Origin: Epithemia pelagica
Lineage: Eukaryota > Bacillariophyta > Bacillariophyceae > Surirellales > Surirellaceae
Reading direction: 5' to 3'
DNA: 64,000 nt
Assembly: GCA_946965045.2 (NCBI GenBank)
Contig: OX337230.1
Coordinates: 248,001 to 312,000, forward strand
Below the pieces are notes generated by a model. The model had not been told where the DNA came from and did no database searches. It worked only from the letters and a program-made list of their open reading frames with translations. Below are positions 50,044 through 59,867 of this stretch, one piece after another (position 1 is the first letter of the stretch; each line of letters starts with the position of its first letter). Made by a program: the position numbers and the translations under genes.

Positions 50044-51241
50044 TTACGCAAGTCGTTTACTGGGCAACGACAGTCGTTTCTGTTGCATCAGGAACGGACA
50101 GACCAAAGTGGACGATTGATCGTTGGTAGCAGTTTCGACCTTGCCATCATTGTCCTCTTTGTCGTCATCATCATCCTTTTCGGGGACACTGACAAAGGGG
50201 CCAAAGTATTCCAAATGCAAACACGACTTGGAAACACCGGCGGCCAAGAGTTGTTTGTACAAGAGCGGCGAAGCCACGTTGCCAGCGCAAATGTAATAGT
50301 CCACGCCATTGCGATAGTCCATCTGCGCCTCCTCCAGTGCCTCAACAATCTTGCTGCCAGTCAAGCGACCCTCGGTGATATAGGGAGAGGATGCACACTG
50401 TTTGGATGGATGGGAATAGGACACATTGAAATGGCAGCTTCCTCTTCCGGACAAGTACCAACAAACCACGATACTTGTTCCCATGGAAGCATCTCATCCA
50501 ATGTTTGACGAAAGGCAAACGTTTTCGATGATGTATCAGCATGAAAGACGGCCACATTGTGACGCTCTTTCATGGCAGTGGGCAATACGGCAACGGTAGG
50601 TGTAATTCCGACGCCCACCGATACAAAGCAAGCAACGCGATCCGGAGAACCTTGTTGCAAGGGAACTGGGCCAAAGACATGTCCCAATTGAACCGTATCG
50701 CCCACTTGTTTCGAATGCATATAGTTGCTCATGACACCGGGATGCTCATTATTCGCGGCCACCTTTTTGATGGAGACTTGGTAATAGTCATCGCCCGGTT
50801 GACTTGTCAAGGTATAATGACGAGGCGCAAAGTATTGTTTGCCCTCGGGTTTTTCAAAAATGCTAATGTATTGACCGGGCTGAAAGGGACAGGTGCCTTC
50901 GCCATCGCTTGGAGCCATGCGAAAAGACTTGATCTCGGTCGATTCTTGGATAATGTCAGTAATGACAAAGTCACGGGGTCCCGTCCATTGTTCCTGGGCC
51001 GCCTCGTCGTACAGTTGTGCTTCTGTTTCGATAAAGAGCTTGACCAAGGCCATGACGGCTTCACTCCACGCCGCAGCGACAGCAGGAGTGACAGCATCTC
51101 CCAATACTTCTCCAATAGCCTCGAGAAGATTGTCATGGACAATTTGATAGTCTTCGGCCTGGACGCCCAAGGCACAATGCTTGTGACAAATTCGAATCGC
51201 GGCCTCCGTCAAATTTTCCAAGTGTTCAATGTTGAGAGCGT
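50044..51241 (-). pseudogene. Flavohaemoglobin, copy C (no first exon, frameshift)
   Basis: Begins at a splice-acceptor-like CCACAG (cag at 51242-51244) followed by YALNIEHLENLTE, exactly where exon 2 starts in copies A and B, but no globin exon 1 is visible upstream on the minus strand. The globin half with ICHKHCALG, the FAD domain (GQYISIF, RHYTLTSQPGDDYY) and the NAD domain (CFVSVGVGITPTVAVLP) are intact to about 50430. There a one-base loss shifts the frame (AISMCP for FNVSYSHP). The rest (GSKIVEALEEAQMDYRN, YYICAGNVASPLLYKQL, EYFGPFVSVPEKDDDDD) continues to 50044. The segment PWEQVSWFVGTCPEEE before the shift is absent from copy B. Only two lesions separate it from a working reductase part. 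Confidence 0.85.
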
Positions 51242-52212
51242 CTGTGGAGTTCACACACACACACAAGAATCATTAGGAGATCAACAGTGTGAGAATGATT
51301 TCGAGTTCCTGGTCCGTAAGCTCTTGAGAGAATTCGTTGGGTCTGTTTACTCTATTCATGGCGAGACTTGGAATTGGAATAGCACAATAGCACAGGGACA
51401 GACCGTCCGTCCGTGTCCGTATCAACTATCAACCTCTGTCGAATACAATAGGACGAGTATATCGGGAAACCACGTCCTCTAGCTATAGTCTTCGAAATGA
51501 AACTGGAAATTGCACATGCTTTACTGTTTCATTCACCGAATGATTGTCTTTCTAATTCGAGAGCTCTCCACTTGAACCACTGATGGTGCCCCGGGATCTA
51601 TCTATCTACCTACCTGCCTACCAACCTACCCACCTAGGAGTACTCCTAGTTACACTTGATTTCTCTTTCTCGGTGGAAAGCTTTGGGGTACTTTTCTCCA
51701 ATGGCCACAGTTTTCTCACCGGTACAATCGACTCAGGAACGACATGCGATCATCCCACTCCAGCTCCAGCGGTACGGGTTGTCCGAAAAACGACACTGGC
51801 AAAAACGTCGTGTACCACCCCTTACAGCTTGACCACGCACGTTGGTTTGAAAGACGTTGTGGTGACTGAGTTGGAGGGTCTCGAGAAAAGCAAAGACCTC
51901 GGACTCTCGCCATCTATGCAGCGCCCAGTTTCGTATCGTGTCTTGTGTTATTTCCCCTCTTATTATTCGGTTTGTAGTTTGTAGTAGTTGGCTGGATACT
52001 GTTCGTAGTCTCTATACATGTAGAAGCATTATATATCGAGTCGATTTAGTTTGAGTCTCTAACAAGACATGGGAGACAAGAGTCCAGAACGAAGCATGAC
52101 GGTTCTCCGAAGGTAAGGCCGGCATAAACTCCTTCCTCGAATGAGGATTGGCATTTGCTTCACTTTCTGGTTTCGCCCTGTCGACTCCTCACACTGACAG
52201 TATAGTATACAT
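51242..52212. other. Intergenic; no gene seen
   Basis: A CA microsatellite is at about 51250-51264. A CTACC/CCTACC-rich tract at 51601-51634 runs into the perfect 16-bp palindrome CTAGGAGTACTCCTAG at 51634-51649. A 133-codon frame at 51583-51984 has no recognisable motif. Confidence 0.5.
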
Positions 52213-53193
52213 TTACTCATTGGCTTTCTTGGTGACAACTCGAATGGTTTGTGAAAATCGAGCTTGTCCCTTGGGTGGGAGTAAGGGTTGATGACCAATG
52301 ATACCCGGTTCGACACAGACCATGTCTTGGTATTCGTCCGTTCCGAAATCCGACATGCCGGCCGCCTTGGCGGATCCGGGATTCCACACGACGCAACTCA
52401 CGGGCAACACAACGGCATCGACACTGTCGTGTTCGACGACTTGACCGGCCGCTTCAATGGTCATGGTATCATTGAGTGTCACATGTTCCACGACGGGATG
52501 ATCGTCGGGATGCAAGTAAATGCGATCCACTTCGGGCCCAGCCGTAAAGGCTACCGGTTCATCGTAGGATTGGACCGTGCCAGATTCCAAGGTGACCTTG
52601 TCGGTAATGGAATAGCCACCCAAACCCGTGACTTGGACACCATCCTTGGCCGCATTAATCTTGAAATAGGAATGCAACAAGGCTTGATAGGAGAAGGACG
52701 ATGCTCCTGTATTTTGAATTTCCAAGGTGGTGACCAATTCGTGGGGCAAGACCGTCACATGGTACAGCAATTGACAATCGGTTCCATCCTTGGCCGCTTG
52801 TTCCTTGTTCCAGGGATTGTTTTCGCCACACCCCTTGCTGACATCCTTGCCATAGTCCAGGACAAAGGTGGCCGTTCCACCCAGTTCGGCATCGTCCTTG
52901 GTAGATCCCTCCACGAGACGCCAATAATTGACTCGCGCAAAGCCATGTTGTGGCATGGTGGAAGGACTGGTCGATGGTCCAAATTGTGGAAAACAAATGG
53001 GAATGCCTCCCCGAATGGCCTTGCTGCCATCCCATTTGGTATCCTCCGAGACAAACAAGCGTTCCTTTTGTTGATTGGACAAGCCATCGACAAAAGAAAT
53101 CACAGTCGCACCCAAGGCATGAATCTTGGCCGTCGCACCCGAAGCACTGTGGACCAGGGTGGTAATCTGAGGATCGTTTTCGGGAATCGCCAT
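52213..53193 (-). CDS. Glucose-6-phosphate 1-epimerase-like (aldose 1-epimerase fold)
   Basis: 326 residues from ATG 53193; the longer open frame starts at GTG. The protein begins MAIPENDPQITTLVHSASGA and reads through the beta-sandwich family landmarks: IRGGIPICFPQFG, PQHGFARVNYW with the first active-site His, LLHSYFKI with the second His, and MVCVEPG with the catalytic Glu. This set and the length match the YeaD/YMR099c-type hexose-6-phosphate mutarotases, which interconvert the alpha and beta anomers of glucose 6-phosphate in the cytosol. No clear transit peptide is seen. Conservation of all three catalytic positions makes the call firm. It is convergent with none of its neighbours and has no functional link to the flanking P450s that I can infer. 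Confidence 0.88.
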   Translation of the reverse strand: MAIPENDPQITTLVHSASGATAKIHALGATVISFVDGLSNQQKERLFVSEDTKWDGSKAIRGGIPICFPQFGPSTSPSTMPQHGFARVNYWRLVEGSTKDDAELGGTATFVLDYGKDVSKGCGENNPWNKEQAAKDGTDCQLLYHVTVLPHELVTTLEIQNTGASSFSYQALLHSYFKINAAKDGVQVTGLGGYSITDKVTLESGTVQSYDEPVAFTAGPEVDRIYLHPDDHPVVEHVTLNDTMTIEAAGQVVEHDSVDAVVLPVSCVVWNPGSAKAAGMSDFGTDEYQDMVCVEPGIIGHQPLLPPKGQARFSQTIRVVTKKANE

Positions 53194-54045
53194 TGTGTCA
53201 AGAGTATGTGTTTTGGTGGAGTGGAAAGACTGCCCAGACAGGTACGTGAGTGCGGAAACAAAGGACAACAACAACAACACGAACGAGAGTTTCGTACCTT
53301 TTTGTTGTTCTTGTGGGTTGTTTTTATGAGAAAGGTCGTCGTTGTTTTGTGGTCTTTTTTGACAAGAGGTCCTTTACAAAAGAGGTCTTCGTTCCAAAAG
53401 GCTTCGCTTTTGGTGCAATGGATGAAGGAGGAGAGAACAGAAAGAAGGCCAAAGAAGGGGTTTCGTGTTTCGTGCCAATCGAAAAACGGAGGGTGAGGAA
53501 GATAAGGGGGCATCTGGGAGGATGAAAGACGGGGTTGAGCGGATTAGTACGGCGCAAAGAGAGGGCATGTCTCAAAAGTGGGGGCAAAGGTTTCCAGTTT
53601 CTCTGCACGACAGGACCATCTGTCGCCGACATGCTACCTTATACTTGTGACCATGGCGCTGGATGAGAACTCGTCGAATCTTTCGCCTTGTGTGTGTTTG
53701 GAGCCGAGTTCGCATCTACGACTGCAACGAATCCAATGATAAACGATCTTTTTTTTGCAGTTTGAAACAAGAGATTCGTTCATTCCCTTGACGGAGCGAA
53801 GATTTACCCTAATCTTAGAGAGCTTTTACTCCTAGCTTCAGGGGTATTTGGTGAATCATCGATATAGTCTGCTTCGACATCCTACCTCCATAGACCCTAC
53901 CCGTAATACCTGGAGAACGGTGGCTTTCCAGTTTCCATATTGCATCGTGAGCCCAATCCTTGTCCCGTCATTCATGTTTGGGATGCCAGACAAAAGCCCT
54001 GGTGTCTTTTCTCTCTCTCTCTGTTTTGTGTTCCAAAGCACACGA
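53194..54045. other. Intergenic; no gene seen
   Basis: Upstream region of the epimerase and downstream region of the P450. TTGTTGTT runs and short motif-free frames only. Confidence 0.5.
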
Positions 54046-55965
54046 CTATTGTGATTGGTGGTCGTCGTCTGGTACTCGTCGCACGGACAAGCGAGCGTGA
54101 GCAAGTTTGAGGGTCAAAAAGTAGTCGGGTTGTCCCGCTTGTTCCACCTCAAAGGCGTAGTGTCGAATGAGACGGGGCAAAACGGAGGAGAGTTCGGCCG
54201 TGGCCAAGGATTGGGCAATGCAATTCCGTGAACCCAAGGAAAAGGGCAAGAGATGGTGTTGCAAGTCCCTGTTGCTGGAGGAGGACGAACCTCCTCCCAA
54301 TCGATTAGAGGTCGTCGTCGTCGTAGGTTTCAATGTGTTGTTGTTGTTGTCGTTGTTTGAGGGCGCCCATCGTCCGGGACGAAATGTGTCAGCGTCCGAG
54401 CCAAAGTCCCGGGGATTGCGATGCAGTAACAATTGTGGCATGAGAATGGTGGATCCCTTGGGAATTCGAATCACCTTTGTTCTTTTGGGAGGTTGGTTAT
54501 TCGGTGTGGTGGAATTGCCTTCCTTTCCTTTGAATGTCGTCCTGCCGGTTCCATTCGGGAGAACGACGGGTTCTCCTCCCTCGTCCTCTGCCGTCACGTA
54601 CAAGTCATAGGCGAGGCATCGGGGATTGGGTCCCACGGCTGCCACTGGAAGCAAGCGAAAATTTTCCTTGAGCACGTACTGCAAATACGCACACCGAGAC
54701 CAGGCCGTGGCGGCGTCCGACAGGGACAATTGGTTGCCTTGGCGGTTGTCCCTGGCAACAGTGTCCTGGTGCTCGGCTGGTGGTGATTGGGCACGATTAT
54801 ACTCGTGTTCGGCCTGTCGGAGGGCGGCCCGCAATGTGTCTTGCACGTTGGTATGTTCGGCCAACAAGCACAAGACATTGCCGAGTGAATAGCCCGTGGT
54901 ATCGTATCCGGCCAACAAAAAGGTGACCATTTCTCCAATCCGTTCCGCATCCGTCAATGCGGCATGTTCGACCAAGAGTCTTAAGACGGACTGTGTCGTG
55001 AACGGTCCTTGATATTCATAATCTCCGGTTGTACTTGAAGTATGCCGTTGTCGAAAGGCGTCAAGCATGGTGTGACAAAACTGACGCAACCACCGGGCCG
55101 CCTCGTGCGCTTGTCGGACCGACGGAATGCACCATTCGGCCAGTCGGGTGGCCCGAAATTGGTTAAACAATTGCTTTTGCACAAATTCCTTGAGGGCCAG
55201 TTCCATATTGTGCAAGAATTCGGTGACTTGGTCCGACGACACGTTGTATTCAAAGGCGGCTTCACAAATGACTCGAGTGGTGAGACGCGTCATTTCCCGA
55301 GCCGGATCCAAGGTACCACCACCGTCCACCAGGGGTTCCAAGGTGGTGTGAATCCATGTTTCGACATGGCGACGACAAATGGTATTCATGCGATGCACTT
55401 GTCGCGAGGAAAAGGCCGGTGCCATGGCCTTGCGAATCAATTTCCAATAGGACGATTGCGTCAAGGCCCGACCAATACTCACCGTGTTGGAAATTTTGCC
55501 CTTGGTACCGGCCAACGCTCCAATCTTTTCACTCGTGGGATCCGTCAAGACGTGACGCGCCACGGCCGCCTGGGTCACGACCCAACAACCATGACGGACC
55601 AAGGGCATGTTCAAGGCAAACGCCGGTGGATAGTCGAGTCGTTGCCATTCGTCCATCAAAAACCAGGGCAATTGATTGGATCCAAATCGAGACAAGGTGG
55701 TCCACATGCTTTGATTCGATTGGGGCGCTCGAATCACTTGGTAGCCGTCGTCGTCATCATCATCAATACGGATGATAGGGGATGATGAAGGATGGTCCAG
55801 AAACCGGAGCAGCAGCCAGCCAGAAACCAGTGTGATGGAAATCACGGCCAGCCACATGGACCATGACGCATCGTAGTTGGGAAGTATCGTGCCGTCCACA
55901 GTACTTTCAGGAGTTGCTCGAAAAAAGTCCATCCAACTATCGTCCCAAAACGACGACGACGACAT
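54046..55965 (-). CDS. Cytochrome P450, paralogue 2 of a pair
   Basis: 639 residues from ATG 55965 (context CACCATGTCG); an upstream in-frame ATG at 56031 would add 22 residues and is less favoured by context. A membrane anchor (MWLAVISITLVSGWLLLRFL) and an Asp run precede the domain. Landmarks: SYWKLIRKAMAPAFSSRQVH, I-helix LAGYDTTG, K-helix ENFR, PGRW, and haem loop FSLGSRNCIA with Cys near 582. Two low-complexity insertions, before the K-helix (Gln/Asp/Asn-rich) and before the haem loop (Asn/Thr/Ser-rich), make it longer than typical P450s of about 500 residues. It is the paralogue of 48144-49799, now in the opposite orientation. The frame is intact; substrate unknown. Confidence 0.92.
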   Translation of the reverse strand: MSSSSFWDDSWMDFFRATPESTVDGTILPNYDASWSMWLAVISITLVSGWLLLRFLDHPSSSPIIRIDDDDDDGYQVIRAPQSNQSMWTTLSRFGSNQLPWFLMDEWQRLDYPPAFALNMPLVRHGCWVVTQAAVARHVLTDPTSEKIGALAGTKGKISNTVSIGRALTQSSYWKLIRKAMAPAFSSRQVHRMNTICRRHVETWIHTTLEPLVDGGGTLDPAREMTRLTTRVICEAAFEYNVSSDQVTEFLHNMELALKEFVQKQLFNQFRATRLAEWCIPSVRQAHEAARWLRQFCHTMLDAFRQRHTSSTTGDYEYQGPFTTQSVLRLLVEHAALTDAERIGEMVTFLLAGYDTTGYSLGNVLCLLAEHTNVQDTLRAALRQAEHEYNRAQSPPAEHQDTVARDNRQGNQLSLSDAATAWSRCAYLQYVLKENFRLLPVAAVGPNPRCLAYDLYVTAEDEGGEPVVLPNGTGRTTFKGKEGNSTTPNNQPPKRTKVIRIPKGSTILMPQLLLHRNPRDFGSDADTFRPGRWAPSNNDNNNNTLKPTTTTTSNRLGGGSSSSSNRDLQHHLLPFSLGSRNCIAQSLATAELSSVLPRLIRHYAFEVEQAGQPDYFLTLKLAHARLSVRRVPDDDHQSQ

Positions 55966-56588
55966 GGTGCATAAACAGGACTGGAGAGCGATGACAATGT
56001 CAACTGTGTTGTGGCCGAACGAGAGGATCATCCGGTTCCTATTGTAAACGCAATCACCGAGACCAAACTCGATTCAATCCTTGACTCCGAATAAACTGAT
56101 CAGCTCTACCGTAAAGTCTGTTGTTGCGTCTATTGTATTGAGGTTGACTGTGCCCAAACGAAAGATCCAATCGTTCTCGATGACATGGGACATGGATCTA
56201 ACATACGCGATCCAAAAGCGTTTAAAACAGACCACCTGACCTTCATCCGGTACCCGGATATACGCCGGGCGGTCTGCGCCTGTCCATTTTTCGCGGAATC
56301 GATCCCCCTCCATCTCCAACGAATCTGCACCGGCGGCAAGGACGACTGTTACTTGTTACACCTTGTACAGAAAAGACGACACAACTGGTGCCACTATTCA
56401 AACGAGCGCCTGAGAGTGTTGTCCAGTGGATCCTTCTCCAATTCTCTAGTAGAAATTCTTAACAATTCGTAGTTGAACGATTGATCCTGGCCTCCATGCA
56501 CCATGGCTATCACGGCGCAAAAGGAGCAGCGCAATTCAGTGCACCGCAGTACCATCCTCTCCAACTGCTTCTTTTTAGTATTGAACAT
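55966..56588. other. Intergenic; no gene seen
   Basis: About 620 bases between the P450 start and the end of the oxygenase-LRR gene. Only short frames without motifs. Confidence 0.5.
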
Positions 56589-58811
56589 TTAGTCTTGAAA
56601 GAGTCCTCCTTCTCCAATGACCGTGGCACTGTTCAGGGCGGCTCCCAAGGCAATGGCTTGTTGCTTGTCCATGCCATTGTTGTCGACATAGAGTTTTTGA
56701 AGGCATTTTGCAGTATTCTTGGGCCACGTGACGAGGACCTTGTGAAACGCTTGGGCACCGGCATTGCCCATTCGATTGCCTTCCAAATACAACTTTTCCA
56801 ATACGGGCAAGTGCAAGACACAAGACGACGACGACAAGGACTGCTGCGAATGAATGGGAGACACGGCCCGTGCCAAGATCAGTGCCCCCGTGGGTCCAAT
56901 GTCGTTTTGACCCAAATACAGTTCCCGCAAATGACACACGTTTGTAGTAATAGTATTTCGAGTAGTGGTGTCATGGTGGTCGTCGTCCTTCTTGGATAGG
57001 ACCAAGAGGGCTTGAATTCCCTCATCGCCCAGAGCATTGCCTTCGAGGTACAATTTTTGCAACCACACCGATTCTTGCAACACCCTGGACAAGGCTGAGG
57101 CATCGGCCACCGTCAAGTCTGTGTAGCGCAAATCCAACACTGTCACGGCATGTCGTTGCACGTGTGGTACCAACCGCGACAAACCATGACTCAAGGCATT
57201 GCCCCCCAAATACAAGTGCAATGTCATGGAAAACGTCGTGCCATGGTTCGGGTCCGTCATGGCGTGGTCCGTGTCCGAGGACAATGGCAAGGACCATGTA
57301 TGCAACGTGGTTCGAGACTGGGCCACGGTTTCCAATACTTGTTCCAAATGGTCGAGGGGGAGATTGGTATTGGCCAAATTCAATGTCGTCAAGGATGGTG
57401 TTTGCAAGAGTGCGGGATGTACGAGTGCTCGTGCCAAGGACGGTTGCGTCCGTACCTTGTGCAACCGGGCACCAGCCAAGCCCAAGGTCACAATTCGTCC
57501 TTGTTCGTCAAAGGTGGCAATGGATTTCCAATACACGGGCATGGTATCATCGGTGGTTGTTGTTGTGTCGGCGGCGACTGTGGGCGGTGGCAAGGGAGGT
57601 GTACTGGCCACAGTACTGGTACCGGGCATGGTAATGCCCCAATCCTCGTCTTGGAGCAATCCACTTTGATTGTTCTTCTTGGTTGAAGGGAGTGAAGCAG
57701 GTTCGAGTTTGTCCTTCAACCCAGGGAGTTCCCGTCTCAGTGTCCGCAAGGCCGTCAAGGTATCCGCTTCCACGGGCGGCAACAAGTCAATGGGTTTGGG
57801 AATCCGTCTTCTTCTTGTGCCCAAAGGAGGAGGAGCCTCTTGTGAAGATGAGTCTGCTTGACGACGGCCAAACCATCCCACGACGGCTGCTCGTTCCGAA
57901 TGCGTCCACAAGACTTCATGCGGAATGAGTTGCGAACAAAAGAGGACCAAGGTACCACCGTTTGGTACCACATCGACAAAATTGGGCCATGGATGGTCAC
58001 CACCATTCACCACAAGGGAATCGCCTCCTCCATCGCGATACAATCGCAATTGTCCGCCCGCAACGACGGGACGGTCCGTGTTCGTGTTCGTTGTCGACAA
58101 GGAAGAAGAATCATTTAAATACAAGACAAAGGAATATTGTCGCCAGGAGGATACATTCGTATCGTCGGCTTGCGCATCGACATGTCGTTTGTAGTAGCCA
58201 TTGGGTGGATAATAGGCATACAAGAGTTCCATCAAACTCGTATCCAACGGTCCTTGGATACACGACGACACGGCAGGGTCAGCTGTAGTCGTACTAGTGC
58301 TTGTGGTGGTGGTGGACCAGTGCGTTTGCAATTGATTTTGCAACTCGTGCAATCCTTGAATCAAGGCCTCGCGTGCCGAATTGGACGGCAACGAGGGTGT
58401 AGGGCCACCCAGAGCAGGGTCACCACCACTGTCTTTTGCTTCTTCTTCTTGTGGTGATGATGCGGTCGAACGGGTGGTCAGATGCGTCAAGGAACAGGTT
58501 TCGGAATGTCGAATGTCCCGAAAGGCCAAGGATTTGCCGGTTGTGGTGGTTGCTGCTGCGGACATGCCGTCGTGTCCAATATCCGCCGTCCCAAACCACG
58601 ACGTGGGGTGATGGTCGTCCTTGTGGTTGTAGTGGTGATCCGGAGTCTTGGCTTCCTCGTGGGTCGTTGGTGGTGACGACGATTGTCGCAAGGTCCAAAA
58701 ATCACGTGCCACGGCCCGCCATTCGGGCCAAAACTGAGGAACCACGGTCCATCCAAACTGGGACAATTCCGACAAGGCTTGTTCGGACAATAACAAAGAG
58801 GACGAGGACAT
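56589..58811 (-). CDS. 2-oxoglutarate/Fe(II) oxygenase fused to leucine-rich repeats
   Basis: 740 residues from ATG 58811; the longer frame begins at GTG. Residues about 185-315 are a prolyl-4-hydroxylase-type oxygenase: MELLYAYYPPNGYYKRHVDA gives H210 and D212, then RQYSFVLYLND, GGQLRLYRDGG, and LIPHEVLWTHSERAAVVGWFG with H297 and the 2-oxoglutarate-binding R307. The facial triad is complete. From about 470 to the end lie RNI-type leucine-rich repeats (VTVLDLRYTDLTVADASAL, LQKLYLEGNALGDEGIQAL, LRELYLGQNDIGPTGA, LEKLYLEGNRMGNAGA, LQKLYVDNNGMDKQQA). The LRRs would bring a protein substrate to the hydroxylase; this is inference. Thr/Ser runs fill the N-terminus and linker. No signal peptide, so probably nuclear or cytosolic. 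Confidence 0.85.
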   Translation of the reverse strand: MSSSSLLLSEQALSELSQFGWTVVPQFWPEWRAVARDFWTLRQSSSPPTTHEEAKTPDHHYNHKDDHHPTSWFGTADIGHDGMSAAATTTTGKSLAFRDIRHSETCSLTHLTTRSTASSPQEEEAKDSGGDPALGGPTPSLPSNSAREALIQGLHELQNQLQTHWSTTTTSTSTTTADPAVSSCIQGPLDTSLMELLYAYYPPNGYYKRHVDAQADDTNVSSWRQYSFVLYLNDSSSLSTTNTNTDRPVVAGGQLRLYRDGGGDSLVVNGGDHPWPNFVDVVPNGGTLVLFCSQLIPHEVLWTHSERAAVVGWFGRRQADSSSQEAPPPLGTRRRRIPKPIDLLPPVEADTLTALRTLRRELPGLKDKLEPASLPSTKKNNQSGLLQDEDWGITMPGTSTVASTPPLPPPTVAADTTTTTDDTMPVYWKSIATFDEQGRIVTLGLAGARLHKVRTQPSLARALVHPALLQTPSLTTLNLANTNLPLDHLEQVLETVAQSRTTLHTWSLPLSSDTDHAMTDPNHGTTFSMTLHLYLGGNALSHGLSRLVPHVQRHAVTVLDLRYTDLTVADASALSRVLQESVWLQKLYLEGNALGDEGIQALLVLSKKDDDHHDTTTRNTITTNVCHLRELYLGQNDIGPTGALILARAVSPIHSQQSLSSSSCVLHLPVLEKLYLEGNRMGNAGAQAFHKVLVTWPKNTAKCLQKLYVDNNGMDKQQAIALGAALNSATVIGEGGLFQD

Positions 58812-58993
58812 GATGAGTTCGATCCGCAACACTGATCCCTTCGTTGAGACACTGGAATCTGTTCTAAAGAAGAAGAAGAGAAACAACAATCCCCACAAAA
58901 GAGAAAGGATTGGATAACAAGGAACCAACCGAACACGCAACACGAATCCTGACAGAGAAAAATGAGGGGCAAGAGATCTTTCGACTTACGTGC

Positions 58994-59090
58994 AAAAAAA
59001 GGAGAGAGATTCGAACCTCCGACCTCCTCCCCAAAATGTGTGCCACCCCGAGGAGGAGCTCCCCCAGAGCTCAGCTCTCTGCTCTCTATA
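58994..59090 (-). ncRNA. tRNA-like sequence (box B, D-arm-like stem, T7 terminator)
   Basis: On the minus strand GAGCTCTGGGGGAGCTC forms a D-arm-like stem. A CCTCCTC/GAGGAGG stem follows with an oversized loop, then a perfect internal-promoter box B, GGTTCGAATC (59017-59008), and seven T residues (59000-58994). I could not pair a 7-bp acceptor stem around these parts, so this is a degenerate tRNA, a tRNA-derived SINE head or chance, not a confident tRNA gene. Confidence 0.35.
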
Positions 59091-59320
59091 CAAGCTGAGT
59101 TCAGAGTGTACATCAACGACGTAGGCCCCTGTAGAATTTGTACCAGAGGAGTAATCCTCGATAGCGTTTTGCGTTGTTTGTGTCCGACAAGCGACTTCCT
59201 AGTGGCTGAAATAAATATTTTATTAACTTTAGTGCTATGTGTGATTTCTTCCGAACGCTAGAATTTCGTCAAAAATTACGAAAAAGCAGTCGACTGTGTT
59301 GACCATGGCGGAGGGCCATC

Positions 59321-59409
59321 CCAACCGTTCGAGATGTTGCTGAGCTGCATCCAGGGGCCTTAGGGTGTTGTTTGACCACCACCAATGGGGCAACATCTCA
59401 AACGGTTGG
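59321..59409. repeat. 20-bp inverted repeat with about 50-base loop
   Basis: CCAACCGTTCGAGATGTTGC at 59321-59340 is matched on the other strand by 59390-59409 with a single mismatch. The transcript would fold into a stable stem-loop. Apart from the listed signals, the 58812-60520 gap contains no gene I can support. Confidence 0.75.
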
Positions 59410-59867
59410 CATCATCCACAATAACATGATCATCGGACGCACCCCACACACGATAGTCTCGTACACAAACGAAGTTTTTCTGGGCGAACGCGAGATTGTC
59501 GAGTTTAGGAAGCACTTTTCACATAAGAGGCTTTATTAAATGGGCTATAGTAATTAGATTGCTGGCGTAGTTTACGTACATTTCCTACCAAGCGCTACGT
59601 CGTTGACATTCGGCTTGAACTCAGCTTGTAGCACTTCGAATCTCGGAGCTGTGGCGGCTGTTGTATAGGTGGGATGCATGGCAAGCCAGCAACTTCCGGT
59701 AATGGACTCAAAACGTACGAAATCTTCCTACTTCTCAGAGTATCGTCACGATAAAACAACCGTTTTCATATTGCGTTATCAACCACCAATAGCTCTGATA
59801 TGATTAGATACAGATTCTTTTGATATGAGGCAGGCATCCCGAGTCACGGATGTCGGGGGACATTGTA

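Noticed and set aside
48612-50051. 479-codon minus-strand open frame
   Set aside because: Antisense to the P450 at 48144-49799, which has all family motifs.
52288-53496. 402-codon plus-strand open frame
   Set aside because: Antisense to the hexose-6-phosphate epimerase; Gly/His-rich composition typical of a shadow frame.
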